Program-made: the position numbers and the translations under genes
Origin: Chloroflexota bacterium
Lineage (GTDB): Bacteria; Chloroflexota; Limnocylindria; Limnocylindrales; CSP1-4
Assembly: GCA_003171065.1 (NCBI GenBank)
Contig: PMXQ01000064.1
Location: forward strand, 1 to 50,889
Reading direction: 5' to 3'
Length of the DNA: 50,889 bases
Notes under the pieces: generated by a model
What the model was told of the DNA's origin: nothing
What the model saw: the letters and a program-made list of their open reading frames with translations, nothing else
Databases searched by the model: none
Shown: positions 18,272 through 27,189 of the stretch, in pieces
Layout: each line of letters starts with the position of its first letter
Position numbering within the stretch: position 1 is the stretch's first letter

Positions 18272-19444
18272 CTATCCGCGCACCACGCGCAGGTCCAGGC
18301 TGGAGTGGTTCAGTACGGTGGCGCCGTCGGGCGCGCACACGACGATGTTCTCAAGGCGGACGCCCCACCGCCCGGGGAAGTAGATGCCGGGCTCGACGCT
18401 GAACGCCATCCCCGGCGCCAGCGGCGTGGCGTTGCCGGCGACCATGTACGGGTCCTCGTGGACCTCCAGGCCGATGCCGTGGCCGACGCGATGGGTGAAG
18501 AACTCGCCGTAGCCGCCGGCGGAGATGACCGCCCGGGCTGCGGCGTCGATTTGCTCGGCCGGGACGCCCGGCGCAACCGCTGCGGTCGCCTTCGCCTGAG
18601 CCTCTCGAACGAGCTCGAAGACGCACACGAATTCGGGGTCGGGCGCGATGCCGGCCTCGCCCCCGACCCAGACGGTTCGGGTCGTGTCGCTGAGGTAGCC
18701 CGCCAGCGTGCCGCCGATGTCGAGCACGATCGGCTCGCCGGCCGCGATGACCCGGTCGCCGGCGTCGTGATGTGACGAGGCGCTGTTGGGCCCGGAGCCG
18801 ACGATCGCGAAATCGGCGACGTCGTGACCTTCGTCGATGAGCCGCTGCCGGACCTCGCGGGCGACCTCCACCTCGGTTCGACCGACCAGCCGCCCGGACG
18901 CGATCGCGTCCACGGTGCGGTCCGCGGCCGCCGCGGCCAGCGAGAGGAGTCGTGCCTCGTCGGCGTCCTTGACCTGCCGCAGGTCGCGCATGACGGCGCT
19001 CGCGGGCTCGAACTTCCGGCCGGGCAGGACCGCCTGCAGCGCCAGCACGTGCATCGCCCAGAGTCGGTCCGAGAGGCCGATCGGCTCCCAGGCGGCGTCG
19101 CCGGCGGCCAGCTGCCGTGGCGCGAACAGGTCGGCGACCAGGGCTGCCGCGTCGCCGGTCTCTTCGAACGGGATAACCTCGGCGTGGCCGCCGCTGACGA
19201 GCGGCGTGGCGCTGGCCTTCTGGGCTTCCAGGTGCGGCACGACGAACGACACCGGACCCTCGCGCGGGACGACCAGGAGTGTGATGCGCTCCATCGGCTC
19301 GCCGACGAAGCCGGTCAGGTAGCGCAGGTCCGGACCGACGCCGATCAGCAGGGCGGCGAAACGGCGTGCCACGATCGCCTCGCGGCAGGCGGCCAGTCGG
19401 GCTGCGAAACGGTCGGCGGGGATCTGGCGGGCGGGCTCACTCAT
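18272..19444 (-). CDS. M24-family Xaa-Pro peptidase (PepQ/aminopeptidase P-like)
   Basis: The 390-residue metallopeptidase has a creatinase-like N-terminal domain and a pita-bread C-terminal domain. Two-metal ligands are visible: the Asp pair in VLDIGGTLAGYLSDTTRT, His in HRVGHGIGLEVHEDPY, Glu in FSVEPGIY and Glu in VRLENIVV. It would cleave X-Pro bonds or dipeptides in the cytoplasm. A TACTCT hexamer lies 6 nt before the ATG with no Shine-Dalgarno sequence, so the message may be leaderless. It is followed by the aldo/keto reductase on the same strand. Confidence 0.87.
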   Translation of the reverse strand: MSEPARQIPADRFAARLAACREAIVARRFAALLIGVGPDLRYLTGFVGEPMERITLLVVPREGPVSFVVPHLEAQKASATPLVSGGHAEVIPFEETGDAAALVADLFAPRQLAAGDAAWEPIGLSDRLWAMHVLALQAVLPGRKFEPASAVMRDLRQVKDADEARLLSLAAAAADRTVDAIASGRLVGRTEVEVAREVRQRLIDEGHDVADFAIVGSGPNSASSHHDAGDRVIAAGEPIVLDIGGTLAGYLSDTTRTVWVGGEAGIAPDPEFVCVFELVREAQAKATAAVAPGVPAEQIDAAARAVISAGGYGEFFTHRVGHGIGLEVHEDPYMVAGNATPLAPGMAFSVEPGIYFPGRWGVRLENIVVCAPDGATVLNHSSLDLRVVRG

Positions 19445-20048
19445 GTGCGGAGAGTAGCCCGGGTTCGGCCCAAGTGCCAGGAACTCGGGAACCCCAGTAC
19501 GTCACGTTCAGTCTTCCGAGCGGTCATCGCAAGACCGGCCACGCCGAAGGCTCTACGCAGGCTGCCGAGGGTCGTCCTGGCGCTGTCGCAATTCCAGAGT
19601 GGTCGCCAGGTCCTGACGGCGCCTTTGGCCAATGGCTCGCCCGGCACCGTCATCTCAGGCGAGATCAATCAACCAACCGCCGAATACGTCGTGGCCATCG
19701 GCGTAGTCTGTTCTGCCGCGGCTATCCTGAAGGCGGACCTGTCCTCTCTCCTCGTGATCCTGCGCCGATGGTTCTACTTCACTACGCGAACGCGATCCGC
19801 TGGCGCAGTCGCATGGCGACCGACTCGTCCGAGCTCATCAGCCGCATTCCTGCCGCCCTGGATCAAGATCCCACGCATTCGACCCACGGCGTCCGGAACA
19901 GAGGCCCGGATCGCGAGCGCGAATGGCACAGGTCCGGCAGGTAGCCTAGTGGCAAACGCGTCGAGACCGAATAGAGCGCCGTCCGCAGCGGTGCAGGCAG
20001 GCGGGTGCCAGGTCCCGCATCAAACGTGCAGTCCGAAGAAAGGGGCAT
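19445..20048. other. Intergenic region with no convincing gene
   Basis: This is a 604-bp gap between the divergent M24 peptidase and kelch genes. Its long open frames lack family motifs and start codons with ribosome sites; the base composition is somewhat lower in GC than the flanks. It presumably holds the two divergent promoters, but I cannot point to a clear -35/-10 pair. Confidence 0.6.
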
Positions 20049-21188
20049 ATGAGAAGAGCCGCCGCTCTGGCGACGCTGGCAATTGTCGCGAGTTTGGGCC
20101 TTGCGGCCTGCGTCCCGAGCCCCACCGCTTCCCCTACCAATTCCGTCCCGGTGGCCGCTGGTTACTTCATCCCGACGGGGTGGATGGCGAGCGTGCGAGA
20201 CTTCTGCACAGCCACCCTGCTTCCAGACGGGCAAGTGCTTGTGGCCGGGGGGAGCCTGTCCAATACCCTCGCTTCGGCAGAGCTGTACGACCCGGAGAGC
20301 GGCACGTTCAGCCCGACTGGACCGATGACTGCAGCCCGCTTCGATCACACCGCCACTCTGCTACTCGACGGCCTGGTGCTCATCGCCGGAGGCAGCAGCG
20401 GTGGCGCGCTCGGTCTCGGTATCACTACGTCCGCCACGGCCGAGCTGTATGACCCAGAGACGGGCTCGTTCAGCCCAACGGGATCGATGTCGACCGGCCG
20501 AGACGGCCATACGGCCACGTTGCTGCCAGACGGCCGCGTCCTGATTGTGGGAGGGTCGGATGGCGTGACCGACTTCGCCTCTGCGGAGCTGTACGACCCG
20601 AAGACCGGCTCGTTCTCCCTGACCGGCTCGATGGCGATCGCACGACAGGGGGATCCCGCAACGCTTCTTCCAGACGGCCGCGTCCTGATTGTGGGAGGTT
20701 GGGACGGCACCCACTCTCTTGCCTCCGCCGAGCTGTACGACCCGGCGACCGGCACGTTCAGCCCGACTGGCTCGATGGCGACGGCGCGATCGGGCCCCAC
20801 TGCGACGCTGCTACCGGACGGCCTTGTCCTGATCGCCGGAGGCACCAACGGCACCAATCCGCTCGCCTCTGCGGAGCTGTACGACCCGAAGACCGGCTCG
20901 TTCAGCCCGACTGGCTCGATGGCGACGGCGCGACAAGATCACACGGCCACGCTCCTGGCAGACGGTCGAGTCCTCATCGCGGGAGGCTATGACACCAAGA
21001 CCCAGGCGATGATCGCCTCGGCGGAGACCTATGACCCCAACACCGCCGCGTTCAGCGCCACTGGATCGCTAGAAACCGCCCGGGCGGACCAAACAGCCAC
21101 CTTGCTGCCTGACCACGAGGTGCTCATGGCTGGAGGCGGGGGCGACAACCTCATCGACCTCGCTTCCGCCGAGCTGTATCAGCCGTAG
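20049..21188 (+). CDS. Kelch-repeat beta-propeller lipoprotein
   Basis: The 379-residue protein has a lipoprotein signal ending LGLAAC (lipid Cys at about residue 21) and a short Pro/Thr/Ser linker. About seven kelch blades of 48-54 residues follow. The blade phrase is ATLLPDGxVLIxGGxxGxxxLASAELYDPxTGxFSPTGSMxxAR. The blades are nearly identical at DNA level (for example around 20590-20650, 20740-20790 and 20880-20940), so they were recently amplified or are being homogenised. AAAGGGG lies 3-4 nt before the ATG. It should act as an extracytoplasmic binding protein with an unknown partner; galactose-oxidase-type catalytic residues are not visible. Confidence 0.82.
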   Translation: MRRAAALATLAIVASLGLAACVPSPTASPTNSVPVAAGYFIPTGWMASVRDFCTATLLPDGQVLVAGGSLSNTLASAELYDPESGTFSPTGPMTAARFDHTATLLLDGLVLIAGGSSGGALGLGITTSATAELYDPETGSFSPTGSMSTGRDGHTATLLPDGRVLIVGGSDGVTDFASAELYDPKTGSFSLTGSMAIARQGDPATLLPDGRVLIVGGWDGTHSLASAELYDPATGTFSPTGSMATARSGPTATLLPDGLVLIAGGTNGTNPLASAELYDPKTGSFSPTGSMATARQDHTATLLADGRVLIAGGYDTKTQAMIASAETYDPNTAAFSATGSLETARADQTATLLPDHEVLMAGGGGDNLIDLASAELYQP

Positions 21189-21283
21189 GGTCCTGGTCGG
21201 GCACAGTCACAAAGCGACGGCCCGCCAACGGCCTCGCCGTCACGGCCGCGTGTCGGCCCGCCCGAGCACGCGTCTTGCCCGAC

Positions 21284-22207
21284 CTACCTGCCCGCCAGCG
21301 CCTCGACCAGCGGCGCCATCGACTCCATGGCGTGGTGCGGGATCGTGTAGTAGCTGATGCCGAGCTTGTCGCGCCGTCGCAGGAGCTGTTCGCGGGTGGA
21401 GCTCAACGTGCCATGGAGAGCGTACGGACTGCCGTAGAGCGCCGTCAGGGTCGACCATCCCGCGGCCGTCATCGACCCGGCCAGCGAGTTGGCGCGGCCG
21501 ATCAATCCGGCGAAGCCGAGCCAGAGGTTGAGCTCCAGGTTCGCGAACCGATCGCCGGCCGCCGCCTTGATGAGCGCCACCTTCTCGGCCGTGGCGGTCT
21601 CGGTTGCCTGGCGGAGGATCGGCCGGCCGTGGGCGTTGAAGCCCGGCATGAGCCCGACGATGTCGGCCTCGCGCGCGGCCAGGCGAAGCATGCGCGGACC
21701 GCCGCCGCCGATCGCCAGCGGCGGCCGCGGCCGCTGGACCGTGATCACACCGGCCGACGCGCGGTCCATCTGGTAGTGCTCGCCGCGGTGAGTGACCGTC
21801 TCGCCGGCGAGCAGTCGCTTTACCAGCGGGATCGCCTCCTCGAGCCGATCCACGCGGCGCGGGCCCGGGTCGTACCTCATGCCCAGCTGGCGGTAGTCGC
21901 CGGTCATCCAGCCCGCTCCCAGTCCCATCTCGAACCGCCCGCCGGAGAGCAGATCCAGCGTGGCCGCCTCGCGGGCCAGGATCAGCGGGTGGCGGTAGTC
22001 GTTGGCGAACACGAAGGCGCCGACGCGCAGGCGCGTAGTTGCCGCGGCCGCGGCGGTGAGCGCCGCCAGCGGGGACAGCTGGTGGCCCAGGTGGTCCGGC
22101 ATCACCAGCACGTCGTAGCCGATGGACTCGGCGCGCCTGGCGAGGGCCGCCCATCGCTCCGCGGAAGGCGCCGACCCCTGCTGAACGGCGAAACGGAACG
22201 GGTGCAT
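21284..22207 (-). CDS. LLM-class oxidoreductase, probably F420-dependent
   Basis: The 307-residue protein has the luciferase-like monooxygenase barrel: RFAVQQGSAPSAERWAALARRAESIGYDVLVMPDH, then LRVGAFVFANDYRHPLILAREAATLDLLSGGRFEMGLGAGW, typical of the TIGR03621-like F420 enzymes of Actinobacteria and Chloroflexota. PPLAIGGGGPRMLRLAAREADIVGL is the cofactor phosphate region. The ATG at 22207 fits the usual start of the family; the frame extended to 22288 adds an unrelated basic stretch. TACCCT stands 6 nt before the ATG, so the message may be leaderless. The substrate is unknown. FMN use instead of F420 is possible. Confidence 0.82.
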   Translation of the reverse strand: MHPFRFAVQQGSAPSAERWAALARRAESIGYDVLVMPDHLGHQLSPLAALTAAAAATTRLRVGAFVFANDYRHPLILAREAATLDLLSGGRFEMGLGAGWMTGDYRQLGMRYDPGPRRVDRLEEAIPLVKRLLAGETVTHRGEHYQMDRASAGVITVQRPRPPLAIGGGGPRMLRLAAREADIVGLMPGFNAHGRPILRQATETATAEKVALIKAAAGDRFANLELNLWLGFAGLIGRANSLAGSMTAAGWSTLTALYGSPYALHGTLSSTREQLLRRRDKLGISYYTIPHHAMESMAPLVEALAGR

Positions 22208-22619
22208 GGGCGCAGGGTACCGCGTTGCGTCGAATCGTCGAATCAGAAGGGGTCGGGCGGCGTCGCGCTCGTCCTTCCTCAACTTCACCCCCGATGGTGG
22301 TAGGTCGCGAATCGGCCTGAGCCTTTGCTCAACATCACCCCGGGTGATGCTAAGTGAGGAGCCATCGCTACGCCCGCCGGCCTCGGCACGTGCGACCCGA
22401 TCGTTGAGCGTGAGATCGGAGGGAGGCCGGATCTCACCGGGCTGCTGCGGCCGCTCGGAAGCCTCTCGCGTTGCCGAGCATTACTCCCCCGTGATAATGA
22501 GCAGAATCGCGGGTCGCCGACGCGGGCAATGGCCGCCACCACGGGCGCCACCGCCGCCGACGCCGACGCGGGCGGCACCGCCGACGCCGACGCGGGCGGG
22601 TATGGGTAGAGCGTGTCGG
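22208..22619. repeat. Intergenic region with three related palindromes and a 24-bp tandem repeat
   Basis: This 412-bp stretch separates the LLM gene from the end of the ABC operon. It holds CATCACCCCGGGTGATG (about 22331-22347), a weaker CTTCACCCCCGATGGTGG (about 22282-22299, with the same leading CTCAA), and CATTACTCCCCCGTGATAATG (about 22479-22499). A 24-bp unit CCGCCGACGCCGACGCGGGC.. is repeated at 22554-22577 and 22578-22599. No T-runs follow the palindromes, so I read them as operator-like or REP-like sites rather than terminators. I see no gene here. Confidence 0.6.
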
Positions 22620-24653
22620 CTACACCGCTTCCGCGATTGCCTCCTCGAACTGGGAGTTGTAGAGGTCGAAATAGAAGCCGCGGCTCGCCATCAGCTCGTC
22701 GTGGCTGCCCTGTTCGACGATCTTGCCGTGGTTCATGACCAGGATCTCGTCGGCGTTGCGGATCGTGGAGAGGCGGTGGGCGATGACGAAGGCCGTGCGG
22801 CCCTTCATCAGGCGCGCCATCGCCTGCTGGACCAGGACCTCGGTGCGAGTGTCGACCGAGCTGGTGGCCTCGTCGAGGATCAGGATCTCCGGATCGGCCA
22901 GGAAGGCCCGCGCGATCGTCAGCAGCTGCTTCTCGCCCTGCGAGAGGTTCGAGGCGTCGTCGTCGATTACGGTGTCGTAGCCGTGCGGCATCGTCCGCAC
23001 GAAGTGGTCGACGTGCGCCGCCTTGGCTGCATCGATGATCTCGGCCTCCGTCGCGTCCTCGCGGCCGTAGGCGATATTCTCGCGGACCGTGCCGCCGAAT
23101 AGCCACGTGTCCTGCAGCACCATGCCGAAGGTGTGGCGCAGGTTGTCCCGCGTCAACTCGCGGATGTCGATGCCGTCGATCTTGATGCTGCCCTTGTCGA
23201 TCTCGTAGAACCGCATCAGCAGGTTTACGATGGTCGTCTTGCCGGCGCCGGTCGGACCGACGATGGCCACGACCTCGCCCGATCGAACGTCGACGTTGAA
23301 GTCGTCGATGAGCGGCGTCTCCGGCTCGTATCGGAAGGCGACCTTCTCGACCGTGACGTGACCGGTAGCGTGCTCGAGGACGCGTGGCTGCGCGGCGTCC
23401 GGAATCTCTTCCGGTTCATCGAGGAGTTCGAATACGCGTTCGGCTGAAGCCATCGTCGACTGCAGGAGGTTCATGATGCTGGCTACTTGCGTGATCGGCT
23501 GCGTGAACGAACGCGAGTACTGGATGAAGGCCTGGACGTCGCCGAGCGACATGCCTCCGGTCGCGACCTGGATGCCGCCGAGGACGCCGATCGCCACGTA
23601 GTTGAGGTTGCTGACGAATGTCATCACCGGCATGATCAGCCCTGAGATGAACTGTGCCTTGAAGCTCGCCTCGTAGACGAGCTGATTCTCTTCGTCGAAC
23701 TGGTGAATGGCGTCTTCTTGATGACCGAAGACCTTGACGATGCTGTGACCGGTGTGAGATTCCTCGACTTGACCGTTGAGGATGCCGGTGCGAGTCCATT
23801 GGTCGGTGAACTGCTTCTGGGATTGGCGAGCAATGACCATCGTCAGGATCGCCGCGGTCGGAAGCACCAGCAGCGATATGACTGCCAGCATGGGGCTGAT
23901 CCAGAACATCATCGCCAGAACGCCGATGATCGTGGTGAACGATGTGATGATCTGCGTGAGGCTTTGCTGCAGCGTGTTGGCGATATTGTCGATGTCATTC
24001 GTGACGCGGCTGAGCGTGTCGCCACGCTGATGTGTGTCGAAGTACTTGAGGGGAAGGCGGCCGAGCTTCTGATCGACCTCGCGCCGGAGGCGATAGACGG
24101 TGCGCTGGGAAACCCCGGCCATGGTGTACCAGGCCACCCAGGTGAAGAATGTGGCTACGAGGTAGAGGGCAGTCAGGCCGATGAGGAGCATGCCCAGTGC
24201 GCCGAAGTCGACGCCGACGCCGGGGACGGCGGCGGTACCGGAGACCAGTTCGGCCAGCGGGCTGTGCTGCTGGGTGAGGATGGCGACGGCCTGAGGGTGG
24301 GTCGTTCCGGCCGGCAGGTACTGGCCGAGTTCCTTGCCGACCAGGCCGTTCATCAGCTGGTTGATGGCGTTGCCCAGGATCTTCGGGCCGAAGACCGTGC
24401 CCGCGGTGCTGAGCAGAGCCACCGCCACGACGAGGAGGATTCGAGGCCGTTCGGGGCGCAACTCGCCGATCAGACGCCGGAGCGCCCGGCGGAAGTTCTT
24501 GGGCTTCTCGACCGGCATTGACATCCCGCCCATGGGCCCGAAGCCGCCGCCGCGGCGCCGGCCGCCGAAACCGCCGGGTCCACCCGTCGGTCCGGCCGGA
24601 GGCCGGCCCGAAGCGCCGTTCGTTCTCGTGCTGCCGCCTGCTGGCCCGCTCAT
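22620..24653 (-). CDS. ABC exporter half-transporter, catalytic subunit of a heterodimer
   Basis: The 677-residue protein has a Gly-rich cytoplasmic N-terminus (about 50 residues), six transmembrane helices (about 80-390) and a nucleotide-binding domain. The Walker A is GPTGAGKT, the Walker B ends ILILDEATSSVD with the catalytic Glu, and the switch His is in AHRLST. Its own signature is degenerate, LSQGE in place of LSGGQ. Together with the partner it would form one good ATP site (this subunit's Walker motifs with the partner's signature) and one poor site, as in BmrCD or TM287/288. It overlaps the upstream gene by 4 nt (ATGA). The role is probably export of drugs or lipids. Confidence 0.88.
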   Translation of the reverse strand: MSGPAGGSTRTNGASGRPPAGPTGGPGGFGGRRRGGGFGPMGGMSMPVEKPKNFRRALRRLIGELRPERPRILLVVAVALLSTAGTVFGPKILGNAINQLMNGLVGKELGQYLPAGTTHPQAVAILTQQHSPLAELVSGTAAVPGVGVDFGALGMLLIGLTALYLVATFFTWVAWYTMAGVSQRTVYRLRREVDQKLGRLPLKYFDTHQRGDTLSRVTNDIDNIANTLQQSLTQIITSFTTIIGVLAMMFWISPMLAVISLLVLPTAAILTMVIARQSQKQFTDQWTRTGILNGQVEESHTGHSIVKVFGHQEDAIHQFDEENQLVYEASFKAQFISGLIMPVMTFVSNLNYVAIGVLGGIQVATGGMSLGDVQAFIQYSRSFTQPITQVASIMNLLQSTMASAERVFELLDEPEEIPDAAQPRVLEHATGHVTVEKVAFRYEPETPLIDDFNVDVRSGEVVAIVGPTGAGKTTIVNLLMRFYEIDKGSIKIDGIDIRELTRDNLRHTFGMVLQDTWLFGGTVRENIAYGREDATEAEIIDAAKAAHVDHFVRTMPHGYDTVIDDDASNLSQGEKQLLTIARAFLADPEILILDEATSSVDTRTEVLVQQAMARLMKGRTAFVIAHRLSTIRNADEILVMNHGKIVEQGSHDELMASRGFYFDLYNSQFEEAIAEAV

Positions 24654-26380
24654 GCCACTTCCTCCCGGGTCAGCTGCGAGTACACGATTTCCTGGTATGT
24701 CTCGCAGGTCTTCATCAGTTCCGCGTGCGTTCCGATCCCGGCCACGTTGCCACCGTCCAGAACGACGATCTGGTCGGCGTGCAGGATCGTCCCGACGCGC
24801 TGAGCCACGATGATCACCGTTGCTCCCTGGATCTCATGTCGGAGCGCCGCGCGGAGCTGCTGGTCGGTCTTGAAGTCGAGCGCCGAGAAGCTGTCGTCGA
24901 AGATGAACACCTTCGGTTTCTTCACGATCGCGCGCGCGATCGCCAGCCGTTGGCGCTGGCCGCCCGACACGTTGGTGCCGCCCTGGTCGATCTCGCCCTC
25001 CAGCTCGCCGGGCATGTCCTTCACGAATCCATTTGCCTGGGCGATTTCGAGGGCCTTCCAGAGTTCGTCGTCGGTGGCGTTCTCGTCGCCGTAGCGAAGG
25101 TTGGTGGCGACGGTGCCGCTGAACAGGAATGCCTTCTGCGGAACCATGCCGATGAGCTGCCAGAGATCCTCCTGGCGGAGCTGGCGGACGTCGATGCCGT
25201 CGATCCGGACGTGGCCGGAGGTCACGTCGTAGAAGCGCGGGATCAGGTTGACCAGCGTCGTCTTGCCGGCGCCGGTGCTGCCGACGATGGCCGTCGTCTG
25301 CCCCGGCCTGGCCGTGAACGAGATGTCGCACAGCACGGGTTCCTCGGCGCCCGGGTAGCCGAACTGGACTTTGTCGAACTCGACCAGGCCGATCGGGTCC
25401 GTCACCTCGAACGGTTCGTCCGGGTCGCAGAGCTCCGCCTCGGAGTCGAGAACCTGCTGGATCCGTTCGGCGGACGCCGCTGCTCGCGGGACCATTACGA
25501 ACATGAGCGCCGCCATCATCACCGACATCAGGATCTGCATGACGTACTGGAGGAACGCGGATAGGTTGCCGATCGGCATTCCGCCCGAGTCGATGCGGAG
25601 CCCGCCGAACCACACGATCGCCACGGTCGACAGGTTCATGATCCCGAAGAGGAACGGGATCATCATCGCGAACAGGCGGTTGGTCCGCAGGGCAGTATCC
25701 GTGAGGTCACGGTTCGCGACGTCGTAACGAGCTTCGTCGTGGTCCGTTCGAACGAAGGCGCGAATGACACGCATACCGCTCAACGTCTCGCGCATGACCT
25801 GCTGGACACGGTCGGTCCGCTTCTGCATTGATCGGAAGAGCGGCATCGCCCGAGTCGCGATGATGCCCATCACGAGTGCCACCAGGGGCACGATAATGAC
25901 GAGCAGGCTGGAGAGTGGAACGTCCTCGCGGAGCGCCATGATGACGCCGCCGACGAGCATGATCGGGGCGATGATCATGACGTTGAAGGCCATGACCAGG
26001 ACCATCTGAACCTGCTGGACGTCGTTCGTGTTGCGCGTGATCAGTGACGGAGTGCCGAAGACGTTTGTCTCCTTCTGGGAGAAGCTCATCACCTTGCGGA
26101 AGATCGCGCTGCGCACATCACGGCCGAACGCCATCGCCGTCCTTGAGCCGAAGAAGACGGAAACGATTGCGCACAGGCCGACCAGAGACGTGACCAGCAG
26201 CATGAGGCCGCCGGTGCGGATGATGTAGCCGGTGTCGCCCTTGACCACGCCGTTGTTGATGATGTCCGCATTGAGGTTGGGCAAGTAGAGGTTGGCGAGG
26301 GCCTGGGTCGTCACGAGAACCAAGACCACGGCCAGCGGCCAGCGGTAGGGGCGGAGGTACGTTGCGAGGAGTCTGATCAT
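24650..26380 (-). CDS. ABC exporter half-transporter, degenerate-site subunit
   Basis: The 576-residue type IV ABC exporter has six helices (about 15-310) and a nucleotide-binding domain. Walker A is GSTGAGKT and the signature is canonical, VSGGQRQR. Walker B ends VFIFDDSFSALD, with Asp in place of the catalytic Glu, and the switch reads AQRVGT with Gln in place of His. This is the typical pattern of the non-catalytic partner in heterodimeric exporters. AGGACG lies 8 nt before the ATG. It is the first gene of the pair, 147 nt after the MarR gene on the same strand, so a MarR-controlled drug-efflux role is likely. Confidence 0.88.
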   Translation of the reverse strand: MIRLLATYLRPYRWPLAVVLVLVTTQALANLYLPNLNADIINNGVVKGDTGYIIRTGGLMLLVTSLVGLCAIVSVFFGSRTAMAFGRDVRSAIFRKVMSFSQKETNVFGTPSLITRNTNDVQQVQMVLVMAFNVMIIAPIMLVGGVIMALREDVPLSSLLVIIVPLVALVMGIIATRAMPLFRSMQKRTDRVQQVMRETLSGMRVIRAFVRTDHDEARYDVANRDLTDTALRTNRLFAMMIPFLFGIMNLSTVAIVWFGGLRIDSGGMPIGNLSAFLQYVMQILMSVMMAALMFVMVPRAAASAERIQQVLDSEAELCDPDEPFEVTDPIGLVEFDKVQFGYPGAEEPVLCDISFTARPGQTTAIVGSTGAGKTTLVNLIPRFYDVTSGHVRIDGIDVRQLRQEDLWQLIGMVPQKAFLFSGTVATNLRYGDENATDDELWKALEIAQANGFVKDMPGELEGEIDQGGTNVSGGQRQRLAIARAIVKKPKVFIFDDSFSALDFKTDQQLRAALRHEIQGATVIIVAQRVGTILHADQIVVLDGGNVAGIGTHAELMKTCETYQEIVYSQLTREEVA

Positions 26381-26527
26381 CGGCGTGCGTCCTGAATGTC
26401 CATCGTTGGGCGATCCTCAACTCGGCGGTTGGCTGGTCGGTGGCGTGTGGGTGGGCCTTGCCGGTCAGAGTGGCAGCGGATTGTGAAGGGGGCGTGAAGC
26501 GGGCTCGGAAGAGTGATGCGCGCTCCC

Positions 26528-27073
26528 TCAGCCGCTCGAGTGCGTCTCGCTGCCCTCCACCGCAACGAGGTCCGCATCGGCGTCGATCAACCGGCGGCGG
26601 GCGGTGTGCATGGCCCTCATGCCGGTCAGGAGAGCGGACATCTCTGTCTCGGAGAGTTCGCGCAGGACGCGGCCGAGGAGCTCGCGGCGATGGGCGGCCG
26701 CGTCGTGGAAGACCGTCTGCCCCTCGTCGGTGGGGTGGACGAGGACGACGCGGCGATCGTCGAGGCCATGTCGCCGCTCCACCAGGCCGCGCTTCTCCAT
26801 CCGGTCGACGATGCCCGTCGCGCTTGCGTCCGACACGTCGAGTGCCTCGGCCAGTCGCTTCATGGAGAGCGGCCCGGCCATCTCCAGCACCGCCAGGACA
26901 TTGAGGTGGACCAGGCTGAGAGAGTGGCGGTGCCAGGCCTTGAACGCTCCCTCGCGGTCGCGCGGCGACATGTCGGTCATCACGTCAAGCAGCTCCTGCT
27001 GGAGGGCCTGGCGGTCGGTGGGGCCCGATTCCGGAGCCGCCCCTGTGCTCCGTGTATCAGAGATATTCTGCAT
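26528..27073 (-). CDS. MarR-family transcriptional regulator
   Basis: The 181-residue protein is a winged-helix MarR repressor. The DNA-binding part shows LSMKRLAEALDVSDASATGIVDRMEKRGLVERRHGLDDRRVVLVHPTDEG, the helix-turn-helix and wing of the family, with dimerisation helices on either side. The ATG at 27073 stands 7 nt after a TATACT box, so translation is probably leaderless; the longer frame to 27169 would run through its own promoter. It is the first gene before the ABC exporter pair and is the natural candidate to repress them, with a small lipophilic inducer. Which site it binds is not shown. Confidence 0.88.
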   Translation of the reverse strand: MQNISDTRSTGAAPESGPTDRQALQQELLDVMTDMSPRDREGAFKAWHRHSLSLVHLNVLAVLEMAGPLSMKRLAEALDVSDASATGIVDRMEKRGLVERRHGLDDRRVVLVHPTDEGQTVFHDAAAHRRELLGRVLRELSETEMSALLTGMRAMHTARRRLIDADADLVAVEGSETHSSG

Positions 27074-27080
27074 GACGTGT

Positions 27081-27109
27081 AGTATATAGCGGATGCGCAA
27101 TCCTCCCAA
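27081..27109 (-). promoter_or_regulatory. Leaderless promoter of the MarR gene
   Basis: TTGGGA (27104-27109) is followed after exactly 17 nt by TATACT (27081-27086). The MarR ATG lies 7 nt beyond. A near-dyad GGATTGCGCATCC lies in the spacer and could be the autoregulatory operator. Confidence 0.65.
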
Positions 27110-27126
27110 TTCAGTAGCGGCACTCC

Positions 27127-27132
27127 TACAAT
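27127..27132 (+). promoter_or_regulatory. -10 box TACAAT for the divergent hypothetical gene
   Basis: TACAAT matches 5 of 6 of the -10 consensus and lies 57 nt before the ATG at 27190, which gives an ordinary leader with a Shine-Dalgarno sequence. The -35 is not clear. Confidence 0.4.
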
Positions 27133-27189
27133 CGGGTAGCGAATAGCCGGCCCAGGGCCGCGCAGTCACGCTGCTGGAGGAAACCTGAG

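Noticed and set aside
19445-20048. Open frame running through the gap before the kelch gene
   Set aside because: No ribosome site, no motif, and it continues out of frame into the kelch gene.
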